Shown here: piece after piece, positions 45,179 to 54,473 of the stretch
Layout: each line of letters begins with the position of its first letter
Position numbering within the stretch: position 1 is the stretch's first letter
Program-made: the position numbers and the translations under genes
Notes under the pieces: model-generated
Told to the model about the DNA's origin: nothing
Databases searched by the model: none
The model's input: the letters and a program-made list of their open reading frames with translations, nothing else
From: Labrenzia sp. THAF82
GTDB taxonomy: Bacteria > Pseudomonadota > Alphaproteobacteria > Rhizobiales > Stappiaceae
DNA: 64,000 nt
NCBI RefSeq assembly: GCF_009363435.1
Contig: NZ_CP045354.1
Location: 314,001-378,000, forward strand
Direction of reading: 5' to 3'

Positions 45179-45844
45179 TTGCAAAGTGACGATCCGGCAG
45201 ATCAAGATTCAAGCTCGAATATCGTCCCATTGAGGCAGGATCGCGAACCGGTTGTCGAATTCTGGTACGAATTCGCTTCGACCTATAGTTATCTCACAGC
45301 CATGCGCATCGAAGCGCTTGCCGCTGATTTCGGTGTCAGCGTCGCCTGGAGGCCTTTTTTGCTTGGGCCTATCTTCAAAAAACAAGGCTGGAATACATCC
45401 CCTTTCAACCTTCAGCCGGCAAAGGGCCGCTACATGTGGTGCGACATGGAGCGCCAGTGTGAGCGATACGGTTTGCCATTCCAGATGCCCAGTCCCTTTC
45501 CGCAAAATGGGCTTTTGGCGGCAAGGATCGCGTTTGCCGGCCGGGATCAGCCGTGGATCGGAGCATTTAGCCGGGCGGTCTATATTGCAGAATTCGGGCA
45601 AGGGTTGGAGATTGAGGACGAAGCCCTGATGGCCGATCTTCTCATTGAGGTTGGCGCACCGGCCAAGCAGGCACTGGCTGATGCGGTTTCGCCAGAAACG
45701 AAAATCGGACTGCGTGCTGCAGTGAGCGAAGCTGAGAAGCTTGGAATTTTCGGTGCCCCCAGTTTTGTTGCTCCGAACGGTGCCCTCTTTTGGGGCGATG
45801 ATCGCCTTGAGCAGGCATTGGAAACCGTTAGGGCGAGCGCTTAA
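45179..45844 (+). CDS. DsbA-family 2-hydroxychromene-2-carboxylate isomerase-like protein
   Basis: A kappa-class GST/HCCA isomerase-like protein. VVEFWYEFASTYSYLTAMR holds the active-site Ser region at the start of the thioredoxin fold, FLLGPIFKKQGWNTSP and YMWCDMERQCERYGLPF follow, and GIFGAPSFV is the cis-proline loop. I propose the TTG at 45179 (221 residues) with GGAG upstream. An ATG at 45020 lies inside the opposite PAP2 gene and adds about 50 residues unlike the family. Either glutathione conjugation or isomerase chemistry is possible. Confidence 0.78.
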   Translation: MQSDDPADQDSSSNIVPLRQDREPVVEFWYEFASTYSYLTAMRIEALAADFGVSVAWRPFLLGPIFKKQGWNTSPFNLQPAKGRYMWCDMERQCERYGLPFQMPSPFPQNGLLAARIAFAGRDQPWIGAFSRAVYIAEFGQGLEIEDEALMADLLIEVGAPAKQALADAVSPETKIGLRAAVSEAEKLGIFGAPSFVAPNGALFWGDDRLEQALETVRASA

Positions 45845-46989
45845 GAATTTGCGTGTTCAAGGGCTTTGTAAAGCAAGGCCGGGGACAGCGGTTTGGTCAA
45901 GACTTCCTGAAAACCTGCCTGTCGCAAGCGTTGATCGCCAATAGACTCGAGTGCAGCGGTGACTGCAATGAGCGGGAGCTCGCTGCCTTGTTCTAGGTTG
46001 CGCAGCTCTTCTGCCGTTTCGAGGCCACTCATGCCGGGCATGTGCAGATCCAGAAGTGCAGCGTCATATATTTCTTTTTGAACCAGCCCGATGGCCTGTT
46101 CACCGGAATGCGCGATGTCGCATGACATCCCGAAGGACTCAAGCAGAGCGGCTAGAAGCCTGCAATTGGTTTCGTTGTCGTCGACCACCAGGACGTGCAG
46201 CGTCATGCCGGGACGCGATGCAACGGGTTCCGTGCCAGATGAGGGTGCCGGATCCGTCAACCGTTCGATTGCATCTTGTGTTTCCAGCGGGATCTGCACT
46301 TCAAAGCAGCTTCCGCCACTTTTGGGCTGAGCCAGTCTGAGCCGTCCCTTCATTTCTCTCACGAGTTCTGCGGTACCCCAGAGTCCGAGACCGGTGCCGG
46401 GAGCAGAAGCCTTGCCATGACGGCCCCGAACAAAGGGCCTGAAGAGACGGTCTCTTTCGTCGGGATCTATCCCAGGTCCGGTGTCCGTAATTGAAAGACT
46501 GACCCAGTATTCGTCGTCGCCAAGCGAAGCTGAGGTTTCTTCCGGTGTCATGGCCGACAGTTCGACGATGATGCCTCCGGCGTCCGTGTATTTGACGGCG
46601 TTGTCCAGCAGCGATGTGAGCACTCGGCGGAGCGACCCACCTTTGCGGATCATTTTTCCCCTTACGTCTTCTTCACAGACAACATCAAGTGTCAGGCTTC
46701 TTGCCTCAGCAACCGGGCGAAAGAGATCGGTCACCTCAAGCATGATTTCGGAAATCCGATAGTGGGACGAAAGGGTGTCCTCAACCTGTTCCCCAGCATT
46801 CAGGAGATCGCCGGTGAGCTGCGTCAGGGCATCAATGGAGCGTATCAGGACCGACAGTTGCTCTGCCTGGGCAACGTCCAGAGACCCCTCACCGATCATT
46901 TCAGCCGTCAGCCGCATGGCCGCAAGCGGGGTTCTGAGATCGTGGGCCAGAAGCGCAATCTTCGCGCCATCTTCATCATGATTTGCCAT
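45841..46989 (-). CDS. Hybrid sensor histidine kinase/response regulator without sensor domain
   Basis: A cytosolic protein of about 382 residues. HisKA with ALLAHDLRTPLAAMRLTAEM starts within 15 residues of the N-terminus. HATPase follows: N-box LLDNAVKYTDAGG, G1 DTGPGIDPDERDRLF, G2 GTGLGLWG. A REC domain closes it, with VVDDNETNCRLL, the phospho-Asp in ALLDLHMPGMSG and the conserved Lys in LTKPLSP. No PAS, GAF or membrane segment. The start is uncertain (GTG 47016, ATG 46998 or 46989). Its stop overlaps the convergent isomerase-like gene by four bases. Confidence 0.88.
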   Translation of the reverse strand: MANHDEDGAKIALLAHDLRTPLAAMRLTAEMIGEGSLDVAQAEQLSVLIRSIDALTQLTGDLLNAGEQVEDTLSSHYRISEIMLEVTDLFRPVAEARSLTLDVVCEEDVRGKMIRKGGSLRRVLTSLLDNAVKYTDAGGIIVELSAMTPEETSASLGDDEYWVSLSITDTGPGIDPDERDRLFRPFVRGRHGKASAPGTGLGLWGTAELVREMKGRLRLAQPKSGGSCFEVQIPLETQDAIERLTDPAPSSGTEPVASRPGMTLHVLVVDDNETNCRLLAALLESFGMSCDIAHSGEQAIGLVQKEIYDAALLDLHMPGMSGLETAEELRNLEQGSELPLIAVTAALESIGDQRLRQAGFQEVLTKPLSPALLYKALEHANS

Positions 46990-47097
46990 GAAGCCCATGT
47001 CCTTCGCCAGTTTCACGCCAAAAGGGCTTGCCGAACCATCGGGGAAAAGCCAATCTGACTACATTCGTGCTTACCTTGCGGGCACATCGCTGTCCAT

Positions 47098-47115
47098 CCG
47101 GTCCTTCAGGACCGG
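47098..47115. repeat. Perfect inverted repeat upstream of the AEC transporter
   Basis: CCGGTCCT and AGGACCGG separated by TC, about 60 bp upstream of the AEC gene start. It has the look of an operator or short hairpin; no T run follows. Confidence 0.45.
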
Positions 47116-47178
47116 CTGTTTCGTCAACTGTTCTGCCACCAAACCCGGTTGAAAAGCGCTTTTGCGGCGCAGTGTTTC

Positions 47179-48147
47179 ATGCTTGCTCAAAACTTTGCCA
47201 TTGTTGCTCCGGTTTTCCTGCTCATCGGGATCGGTTATGCACTTGCCCGTTTCAAGGTTCTTGCTCAAACCGTCAGCGAGGCACTGGGTCAATTCGTCTA
47301 CGTCGTTGCCATTCCCATCCTGATTTTCCGTACTTTGACAAATGCGGACTTGTCGGCAGGGTTTCCTTTTGAGCTTTGGGCCGCCTATTTCGTTGGTGTC
47401 GGTGTTGCCTGGGCGCTTGGAACCCTGGTTATTCGGAAGGGCTTCGGACGAGATGCCCGCGCCGGAGCGATTGGCGGAATATCCGCTGCATTTGCCAATA
47501 CCGTTCTTGTCGGGTTGCCTCTGGTGGCAGCTGTTTACGGCGACGAGGGCCTGGTGCCTCTTCTTTTGGTGATTTCGGTTCACTTGGCAATCATGACGGT
47601 GGCGATGGCCATTGTCATGGAGCGTGCTGCAGCGATTGACAGCGGCGAGCCTTTGCCTCCGCTCGGCCGGTTGCTTTCAGGCGCACTGAAGAGCCTGATG
47701 AAAAATCCCATTGTCGTTACCATCGTACTCGCCTTTTTCTGGCGGCTGACCGGCTTTGACCTACCGGAAATCGGGCAGGATGTTCTGAACAGGATTGCTG
47801 CTACGGCGCTGCCACTTGCGCTGTTGTCTCTCGGCATGAGCCTTGTTCAATACGGCATGCGTGGCAATGTGCTTCCGGGCGTTCTGCTCAGCGTGATCAA
47901 GATCCTCATCATGCCGGGCGTGGTCTTTGCTGTCAGCGCGTTTGTCTTTCAGTTGCCTCCGCTCTGGACGGCTGTTGCAACTTTGACGGCCGGATGCCCA
48001 ACGGGCATTAACGCGTATATATTCGCGAACCGATACGGAACCGGTCACGCCATGTCGGCAAATGCGATTACGATGACCACATTATGCGCCATCGTGACGA
48101 CCAGCCTCTGGATCGGTTTTTTGGAAATCTGGTTCAAGTTGAGCTAG
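47179..48147 (+). CDS. AEC family transporter (auxin efflux carrier type)
   Basis: A 322-residue membrane protein of about ten helices in two five-helix repeats. NFAIVAPVFLLIGIGYAL starts repeat one. FANTVLVGLPLV and PTGINAYIFANRYG are the crossover helices with the conserved Asn and Pro. Bacterial members move malonate, malate or similar carboxylates, but the substrate is unassigned here. I chose the ATG at 47179; the frame extends upstream to 47149. It is convergent with gluQ, overlapping by four bases. Confidence 0.87.
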   Translation: MLAQNFAIVAPVFLLIGIGYALARFKVLAQTVSEALGQFVYVVAIPILIFRTLTNADLSAGFPFELWAAYFVGVGVAWALGTLVIRKGFGRDARAGAIGGISAAFANTVLVGLPLVAAVYGDEGLVPLLLVISVHLAIMTVAMAIVMERAAAIDSGEPLPPLGRLLSGALKSLMKNPIVVTIVLAFFWRLTGFDLPEIGQDVLNRIAATALPLALLSLGMSLVQYGMRGNVLPGVLLSVIKILIMPGVVFAVSAFVFQLPPLWTAVATLTAGCPTGINAYIFANRYGTGHAMSANAITMTTLCAIVTTSLWIGFLEIWFKLS

Positions 48148-49028
48148 AGCTCGAGCCGCCGTCGCAATTCGGCGTGTGTCATGCCCAATTCGCGCAAAGA
48201 TCTGAGGCTCGTGTCCTTGCTGGATTTCGACAATTTGCGGCCGTCGGCTCCCAAAATCAGACGATGATGACGATAGCGCGGTTCCGGCAGATCCAGCAAT
48301 TCCTGCAAGACCCGATGCACACTGGTCGCGTGATAGAGGTCCTTTCCTCGTAAAACGTCTGTAATGCCCTGGCGCGCATCGTCAACCACCACGGACAGAT
48401 GATAGCTCGTCGGCGTGTCCTTGCGGGCGAGAACCACATCTCCCCAGGCCGCTGCCTCGACCGCAATCTGCTGATCGGGCTGGAACAGCGCTTTGCCCTC
48501 TGAACCGCCTTCCTGCCAGCTTAGTGGCTTGCCAATTTTCGAAAGAGCGTCTGCCATATTCAGGCGCAAAGCAAAGGGAGCGTCGCTCGAGGCCCTGGCC
48601 TTGCGTTCCCGCTCGGTCAAAACGGCATGGTCTCCCGGATAGATAGGTGCGCCGTCCGGATCACGCGGCCAGATCCTGCCGTTGGTCTCGTAGTCGGCGA
48701 CAAATGTCCGGATTTCTGCGCGCGTCAGGTAGGCGGCATAAACAAGTCCGAGGTCCTGGAGCTGTTCAAGAGCTTTGCGGTAGTGCTCGAATGCCTGCGA
48801 CTGGCGAAGCAAAGGCTCTTCCAGCGGTACACCCAACCAGTCGAGATCTTCGAGCATTTCCCGCTCCAGATCAGGCGTGCAGCGCGTCAGGTCGATATCT
48901 TCCAATCTAAGCAGAAAACGTCCGTTCAACGCGTTGGCAGCTCTGACATTCAAGAGTGCGGACAGGGCATGCCCGAGGTGCAGATGTCCGTTGGGCGAAG
49001 GGGCAAACCGGAAGGCGGGTCGGGACAT
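48144..49028 (-). CDS. gluQ: Glutamyl-Q tRNA(Asp) synthetase
   Basis: A 294-residue class I synthetase core lacking the anticodon-binding domain, as expected for GluQRS, which attaches glutamate to queuosine of tRNA-Asp. FAPSPNGHLHLGHALSA is the HIGH motif, LLRLEDIDLTRC the glutamate-binding strand, and KLSKSSKD the KMSKS loop. The zinc-site cysteines of E. coli GluQRS are not evident in this copy. It is divergent from the 3-methyladenine glycosylase. Confidence 0.92.
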   Translation of the reverse strand: MSRPAFRFAPSPNGHLHLGHALSALLNVRAANALNGRFLLRLEDIDLTRCTPDLEREMLEDLDWLGVPLEEPLLRQSQAFEHYRKALEQLQDLGLVYAAYLTRAEIRTFVADYETNGRIWPRDPDGAPIYPGDHAVLTERERKARASSDAPFALRLNMADALSKIGKPLSWQEGGSEGKALFQPDQQIAVEAAAWGDVVLARKDTPTSYHLSVVVDDARQGITDVLRGKDLYHATSVHRVLQELLDLPEPRYRHHRLILGADGRKLSKSSKDTSLRSLRELGMTHAELRRRLEL

Positions 49029-49128
49029 GAAGGTGGTGAGCCGGGTTGACGGATTGGAGTTGGTCGTTCAAGTCCTACCTACCATTCCCTGTCTGTCATG
49101 CAAATCTGCTGAAGCTATCACACCGATC

Positions 49129-49770
49129 ATGAAACCGATTGCCACATCAGATGATATCGAGGCAGGCCTGCGTGGACTGGAAACCCTTGATCCAAGGCTT
49201 TCAACGATCGCCTTGGCCGCGGGTGAACTTCCGTTGCGGCGAAGGGCTGCTGACTTTGAAGGTCTTGCCCAAATCATCACTGGTCAGCAGGTTTCCGTTG
49301 CGAGCGCTGCCGCAATATTTGCGCGATTGCAAACGCTCGTGCAGCCACTGACTTCAGATCGTCTGAAGGCCTTTTCGGACGAAGATCTTGCCGGCGCTGG
49401 GCTTTCCAGACCGAAGATCCGTACGCTACGCGCCGTTTCACTGGCTTGCCAATCCGGCCTGGACCTCGCTCAACTGGCCGAGGCGCCTGCCGACGAGGCA
49501 CATGCCCAGCTGTGTTCGATCAAGGGTATTGGCCGCTGGACGGCAGATATTTTCCTGCTTTTTTGTGCCGGCCATCCTGACATTTTTCCAAGCGGCGATC
49601 TTGCGCTTCAGATTGCGGTTCGTGATGCGCTTGAGCTGCAGGAAAAGCCGGATCCCAAGCAGCTCGATGAGATTGCGTCAGCCTGGTCGCCACATCGTGG
49701 CGTGGCTGCGCGTCTCTTCTGGGCCTGGTATCGAGTTCAGAAGCAGGGGCGGGAAACCATGCCTGTTTGA
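49129..49770 (+). CDS. DNA-3-methyladenine glycosylase II (AlkA-like HhH-GPD)
   Basis: A 213-residue DNA glycosylase. The helix-hairpin-helix is LCSIKGIGRWTADIF, and the catalytic Asp lies in FPSGDLALQIAV. It is a short, AlkA-type core without the N-terminal TBP-like domain of E. coli AlkA. It excises alkylated purines in base excision repair. The ATG at 49129 is preferred; the open frame continues upstream into gluQ. It is convergent with the hydrolase gene. Confidence 0.9.
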   Translation: MKPIATSDDIEAGLRGLETLDPRLSTIALAAGELPLRRRAADFEGLAQIITGQQVSVASAAAIFARLQTLVQPLTSDRLKAFSDEDLAGAGLSRPKIRTLRAVSLACQSGLDLAQLAEAPADEAHAQLCSIKGIGRWTADIFLLFCAGHPDIFPSGDLALQIAVRDALELQEKPDPKQLDEIASAWSPHRGVAARLFWAWYRVQKQGRETMPV

Positions 49771-49777
49771 GGTCGTC

Positions 49778-50551
49778 TCAGCTGCCGATCAATGCGTCGA
49801 CCGATCTTAGCAGCAGGTCGATGTCTTCTGGTCTGGACAGACGATGGTCTCCGTCAGGAACGACGGACAATGTCACGTCATCCTGCGGCAATGCATCGAC
49901 AAGACGTTCGGCGTGTTGTCGTGGTACGTCGGGATCCTCAGCACCCTGCAGAATTGTGATCGGACACCCAAGAAAAAGCGGCTTGTCGAAAAGCAGGTGC
50001 CGGCGTCCGTCTTCGATCAGTTTGCGTGTGATTACATATGGGCTGTCGTCGTAAGCCGACGGTTGGGACCAGCGTCCACTGGTGAGGATGGTTTCCCGAA
50101 TCTCGTCGGTAAACCGCTGTTTCCACATCAGCTCCTCGGTGAAGTCGATAGCAGGAGCGATCAGAACCAGTCCCTTGATTTTCCCAGTTTCCTTTCGTTT
50201 CAATGCAAGCAGAAGTGCAATCCAGCCGCCCATAGAGGAGCCGACCAGAACTGTTTCCTTGTCTGCAAAGCTGTCGAAAACGGCTGTTGCCTCTTCCAGC
50301 CAATCCGAAACACAGGCGTCTTCAAATTTGCCGCCGGATTGTCCGTGACCGGAATAGTCAAACCGGACCACCTGCTTGCCAAGACTTTCACCGTGAGCAG
50401 CAAGCGCTTCGGCCTTCGTGCCGGACATGTCGGATTTGAAGCCGGACAGCCAAAAAAGACCGGGCGCTTCTCCGGCGTCTTTCAAAACCGCGATCTTCCG
50501 CAAAGAGTCGTTTTTTCCGACCGAGATGAATTGCGGTTCTTGCGCACCCAT
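49778..50551 (-). CDS. Alpha/beta hydrolase
   Basis: A 257-residue hydrolase. The nucleophile elbow is VGSSMGGWIALLLA, the acid is in LQGAEDPDVP, and the His in VPDGDHRLSRPED. The FDYSGHGQSGG loop provides the oxyanion region. It looks like the small serine esterases of the YqiA/AbhD10 kind; the substrate is unknown. The start is the ATG at 50551. The same frame stays open upstream to 51439, but that part is antisense to the glycosyltransferase and is not taken as coding. Confidence 0.88.
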   Translation of the reverse strand: MGAQEPQFISVGKNDSLRKIAVLKDAGEAPGLFWLSGFKSDMSGTKAEALAAHGESLGKQVVRFDYSGHGQSGGKFEDACVSDWLEEATAVFDSFADKETVLVGSSMGGWIALLLALKRKETGKIKGLVLIAPAIDFTEELMWKQRFTDEIRETILTSGRWSQPSAYDDSPYVITRKLIEDGRRHLLFDKPLFLGCPITILQGAEDPDVPRQHAERLVDALPQDDVTLSVVPDGDHRLSRPEDIDLLLRSVDALIGS

Positions 50552-50635
50552 ATTAAGGCTCTCAACATAGTCTATTTCTTCTGCTCTGCCTTTGGCACAC
50601 ACATCCCGCCTTGAAAAGCACTTTGGAGGCCTCAA

Positions 50636-51826
50636 TTGCCGCCCCTGCCCCCGGCCACGACTGTTTTGCAAGTGATCCCGGACCTGAATTCGGGCGGAGC
50701 TGAACGCACGACACTCGATGTTGCACGGGCGATTGTTGAAGACGGTGCTCAGGCGTTGGTCGTCAGCCAGGGCGGTCAGTTGGTGCCGGAGCTGGAGTCC
50801 TTCGGAGCCGAGCACATCGTGCTTCCGGTGAAGTCCAAGAACCCGGTGACTCTCTGGAAAAATACCAAAAGGCTCGCGACTCTCATTTCGGAACGTGGTG
50901 TGGATCTCATTCACGCAAGAAGCAGAGCTCCTGCCTGGTCGGCGCTGAGGGCAGCGAGACGCACGAATGTCCCATTTGTGACCACTTACCACGGCACCTA
51001 CAATCAATCGAATGCACTCAAGGCATACTACAATTCCGTGATGGCGCGCGGTGATGCCGTGATCGCCAATTCTGAATTCATTGCCAAACTGATTGGCAAA
51101 CGACATCCCTTTGCCAAATCCCGCATCACAATTATCCCGCGGGGGTCGGACCTGAAGAGCCTGGATCCGGATAATGTCAGTGCGTTGCGTCAACAGGCAC
51201 TTAAAGACAGCTGGGGGATTCCAAACGGCCATCCGATCATCATGAACATGGCTCGTCTGACGGCCTGGAAGGGGCAGTCCGTTCTGATCGAAGCGATGGC
51301 GCTTCTGAAAGATGATGGCCTGAGCGAACCGATTGCGATTTTGGCCGGCGATGCGCAAGGGCGCGACGGATATGTTGCCGAGTTGAAAAATCAGATTGCA
51401 GGTCTTGGCCTTCATGATCGGGTGAGGCTTGTGGGTCATTGTGCCGATGTACCGGCAGCGATGGCACTGTCGGACCTTGCGGTGGTTGCCTCTGTCGAGC
51501 CGGAAGCCTTTGGCCGTGCTGCTGTCGAGGCGCAGGCCGCGTCGGTGCCGGTGATTGTTTCCAATCTGGGAGCGGTGCCGGAAACGGTGCTAGCGCCACC
51601 GGATGTTCCGGGTTCTCAACGAACAGGCTGGCGGGTTACCGCAAGTGATCCTCAGGCTCTGGCTGATGCCATAAGGTCGGCGTTGCTAATGGATGAAAAA
51701 TCAAAAAGAGACCTGACAAGCCGCGCACTTGCTCATGTGCAACAAAACTTCACAGTCGAAACGATGTGCGCCAGAACGCTTGCGGTCTATGAAGGGCTCT
51801 TGACCCGTCGCTCCAATGCAGACTGA
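50636..51826 (+). CDS. Glycosyltransferase family 4
   Basis: A 396-residue GT-B fold enzyme. LNSGGAERTTLDVARAI near the N-terminus is the usual GT4 glycine loop. The C-terminal donor-site motif is EPEAFGRAAVEAQAASVPVI (E-x7-E). It would transfer a sugar from a nucleotide donor in envelope, LPS or exopolysaccharide synthesis, but no such cluster surrounds it. The TTG start at 50636 has a GGAGG site seven bases upstream. No in-frame ATG lies close by. Confidence 0.9.
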   Translation: MPPLPPATTVLQVIPDLNSGGAERTTLDVARAIVEDGAQALVVSQGGQLVPELESFGAEHIVLPVKSKNPVTLWKNTKRLATLISERGVDLIHARSRAPAWSALRAARRTNVPFVTTYHGTYNQSNALKAYYNSVMARGDAVIANSEFIAKLIGKRHPFAKSRITIIPRGSDLKSLDPDNVSALRQQALKDSWGIPNGHPIIMNMARLTAWKGQSVLIEAMALLKDDGLSEPIAILAGDAQGRDGYVAELKNQIAGLGLHDRVRLVGHCADVPAAMALSDLAVVASVEPEAFGRAAVEAQAASVPVIVSNLGAVPETVLAPPDVPGSQRTGWRVTASDPQALADAIRSALLMDEKSKRDLTSRALAHVQQNFTVETMCARTLAVYEGLLTRRSNAD

Positions 51827-51888
51827 GATCAGTTCGGTCTGAGTGCCAAGAAGACTGCTTTGCAGCCAATCAAAACCTAGCGATAGGC

Positions 51889-52425
51889 TCAAGCCGCGAG
51901 CGGGTAGGCTTCTTCAACCAGATAAGGTCCACCCCCTACGCTTGCTTTGGCAGAAAACAGAACAAATCTGCCGGCAACAAAGGGCTGTGCCTGAAAGTTG
52001 CCGCGCTCACTGAGCCATTTGGCCACATCCTCGTTGGTCGACGACCTGCAACGCGCCACCGTGACATGCGGAACGTATTTTCGTCGTTCTGCGGGCAGGT
52101 GCAGCCGCTGAATGATCCGTTCCTGTTCGGCTTGCAATTCGGCGAGCTCTGCATTCGGCTCGACGCGAGCCCAGACCGCGTGTGGCTTGCCATTGCCGAA
52201 GGAACCGAGCCCGTTTAGCCGGATTTCAATCGGATCCCGGCGGATCCGGTCGAGGGCGGCTGCAACTTCATCTGCTGTCCGGTCATCTATGTCACCGATG
52301 AACCGAAGTGTGATGTGAAAGTTCTCGGGATCGATCCAGCGAGCACCCCGAAGGCCTCCCCGGAGCATAGAAAGCATGAGTGCCGTCTCTGACGGTATCT
52401 CAAGGCCTGTAAATAGGCGCGGCAT
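51889..52425 (-). CDS. thpR: RNA 2',3'-cyclic phosphodiesterase (2H family)
   Basis: A 178-residue 2H phosphoesterase with both His-x-Thr motifs: FHITLRFIG near residue 45 and HVTVARC near residue 125. RLFTGLEIPSE at the N-terminus is the family opening. The enzyme opens 2',3'-cyclic phosphates at RNA ends; it was formerly called 2'-5' RNA ligase. Stand-alone gene, convergent with the glycosyltransferase. Confidence 0.92.
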   Translation of the reverse strand: MPRLFTGLEIPSETALMLSMLRGGLRGARWIDPENFHITLRFIGDIDDRTADEVAAALDRIRRDPIEIRLNGLGSFGNGKPHAVWARVEPNAELAELQAEQERIIQRLHLPAERRKYVPHVTVARCRSSTNEDVAKWLSERGNFQAQPFVAGRFVLFSAKASVGGGPYLVEEAYPLAA

Positions 52426-52608
52426 GGGTGTTCCCTCCGCTGTCGCTGATAAATCCCATGAGGAATCAACTTCATGAAAATCGCAAGAAAAAAATCTAAG
52501 TGTCTGAAAAATGTATGAAAAACACTACTCAAATGTGAAAACGCCGCGCCAGAAGATCTCTGGCACGGCATCTGATGTGATTTGATTCTCAAAGACCTGC
52601 AGTTGCAA

Positions 52609-53661
52609 TCAAGGTGCGGGATTGCCGAATTCCTGGTGGATTTCGTCGATCTTTTCCAAGATGTCATCACTGAGAACGAGGTCGGCCGCGCCAATGTCAG
52701 TTTCGAGCTGGTCCATTCTTGTCGCGCCGATGATGACAGAGGTCATGAAAGATCTGGACTTGGCAAATGCGATCGCCAGCTGAGAAGGGTCAAGGCCGGC
52801 TTTGCTGGCAAGGGCATGATAGGCATCCACCGCCTGGAGCGTGCGCGGATGCTCATAGCGCTGCATGCGATTGAAGAGGGTTTTGCGTGCTCCGGCCGGC
52901 AGCGCCCCGTTGCGGTATTTACCGGTCAAATAGCCTTGAGCGAGGGAAGAATAGGCCAGAAGCCCGACATCTTCCCTGCGGGCGATTTCTGCAATGCCAG
53001 TCTCGAAGGTTCGGTTGACGAAGGAATAGGCATTTTGAATGGAGACCACGCGTGGCAGGTCGAACACGTCAGAGGCTGCCAGATACCGCATTGTTCCCCA
53101 GGCGCTTTCGTTTGAAAGGCCGATATGGCGCACTTTTCCTGATTTCACGAGGTCGGACATGACTTCGAGTGTCGATTGGATGCTGTTTTCGTCTTCGGCC
53201 GGAATGGCATCTTTCCAGCGTGTCGGCATGGAGCCAAAGCCAGCCTGGTTCCGGTCCGGCCAGTGGATCTGATAGAGATCGATGTAATCAGTCTGCAGGT
53301 TTGTCAGGCTGCGATCGACGGCCTGTTCAATCTGCTCACGGGTCAGTTTGCTCTTTTCACCGTTCTTGCGGAACCAGTTCATCTCGGAACGGCCGACAAC
53401 CTTGGTGGCCATGACGACCTTGTCCCTCTTGCCGCTTTTCTTGAACCAGTTGCCAATGATCCTTTCCGTGCGGCCCTGGGTCTCCTTTTTCGGGGGGATC
53501 GGATAGAGCTCGGCTGCGTCAAAAAAATTTATGCCTCTATCGAGAGCATAGTCCATCTGGGCATGACCTTCGGCCTCCGAGTTCTGCTCGCCGTAAGTCA
53601 TCGTTCCGAGGCAAAGAGCGCTCACATTGATGTCTGTGCGTCCGAGCCGGCGCTGTTCCAT
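52609..53661 (-). CDS. Aldo/keto reductase (Tas-like)
   Basis: A 350-residue NADPH-dependent reductase barrel. The tetrad is Asp and Tyr in FFDAAELYP, Lys in VMATKVVG and His in YQIHWPDRN. GGAA-like pterin loops are absent. The cofactor-binding end has FAKSRSFMTSVIIGATRMDQLE. It is closest to the E. coli Tas group, with the extra NWFRKNGEKSKLTREQIEQA insertion typical of Tas. I use the ATG at 53661 with GAAGGAAG upstream. Divergent or separate from the neighbours; no pathway link. Confidence 0.9.
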   Translation of the reverse strand: MEQRRLGRTDINVSALCLGTMTYGEQNSEAEGHAQMDYALDRGINFFDAAELYPIPPKKETQGRTERIIGNWFKKSGKRDKVVMATKVVGRSEMNWFRKNGEKSKLTREQIEQAVDRSLTNLQTDYIDLYQIHWPDRNQAGFGSMPTRWKDAIPAEDENSIQSTLEVMSDLVKSGKVRHIGLSNESAWGTMRYLAASDVFDLPRVVSIQNAYSFVNRTFETGIAEIARREDVGLLAYSSLAQGYLTGKYRNGALPAGARKTLFNRMQRYEHPRTLQAVDAYHALASKAGLDPSQLAIAFAKSRSFMTSVIIGATRMDQLETDIGAADLVLSDDILEKIDEIHQEFGNPAP

Positions 53662-53720
53662 CTGGTCTTCCTTCAATTTTCAAGAAAAGGGCATATCTGG
53701 CTGCCGAATGGCGCCGGCCC

Positions 53721-54350
53721 TTATGACGATTGTGCTTTGGCCAACAGGTCTTCAACCTTCGGCAGAATGTTTTCGACAATGACGGCGACGCCATCCGCAT
53801 TCGGATGCATGCCGTCCGACAGGTTCAAGTCGGGATTCAGTGCGACGCCTTCCAGAAAGAACGGGTACAGCAAGGCTCCATGGGCCTTGGCAACCTCCGA
53901 GTAGATCGGGTCGAAGACATCGGCGTATTCCGGGCCAAGATTTCGGGGGGCAAGCATACCGGCCAGCATCACCTCAATTCCACGCTCACGCAGACGCGCG
54001 GTGATCTCCTCGATGTTCTTTCTCGTAATCTCCGGAGAAATACCTCTGAGGGCGTCATTGGCACCAAGTTCAACAATCACCGCGTCGGTATCGGGCGCAA
54101 CAGACCAGTCCAGCCTGGAGAGGCCGCCTGACGTCGTGTCGCCGCTCACACCGGCGTTGACGACTTCTACTGAATGCCCGCGAGAATCCAGCGCTTTTTG
54201 CAATTGGGTCGTAAACCCTGCGTCTGGTGGAAGTTGATATCCGGCCGACAGGCTGTCGCCCAGAACCACGAGCTTCAGGTCAGCCGCCTGAGCGGAAACC
54301 GGATAAAAGGAATAGAGCAGGATAAAGACAACAGCGATAAGACGGTTCAC
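53721..54350 (-). CDS. tesA: SGNH arylesterase/thioesterase I, periplasmic (TesA-like)
   Basis: A 209-residue periplasmic esterase. The signal peptide (MNRLIAVVFILLYSFYP, cleavage after AQA) precedes block I VVLGDSLSAGYQLP with the nucleophile Ser, block II NAGVSGDTTSGG, block III ELGANDALRG and block V DGMHPNADG with the Asp and His. The GTG start at 54350 is the only close option. It is divergent from the ybbA-ybbP-like ABC genes, the same grouping as tesA-ybbA-ybbP in E. coli. Confidence 0.92.
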   Translation of the reverse strand: MNRLIAVVFILLYSFYPVSAQAADLKLVVLGDSLSAGYQLPPDAGFTTQLQKALDSRGHSVEVVNAGVSGDTTSGGLSRLDWSVAPDTDAVIVELGANDALRGISPEITRKNIEEITARLRERGIEVMLAGMLAPRNLGPEYADVFDPIYSEVAKAHGALLYPFFLEGVALNPDLNLSDGMHPNADGVAVIVENILPKVEDLLAKAQSS

Positions 54351-54473
54351 GCTAACATTCTTTCAGGACTGGAATAGGCGCTACATCGGTCCCATATGGT
54401 CGCAATGCGACCAAATGTCGAGGGCATGCAGGCGTCGGAACGACGATCCAGTGTCCACTATAGAGGCCTGACG

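Noticed and set aside
50552-51439. An open frame continuing the alpha/beta hydrolase upstream by 296 codons on the minus strand
   Set aside because: It is antisense to a clear glycosyltransferase, is low in family-like sequence, and the hydrolase fold is complete from the ATG at 50551.
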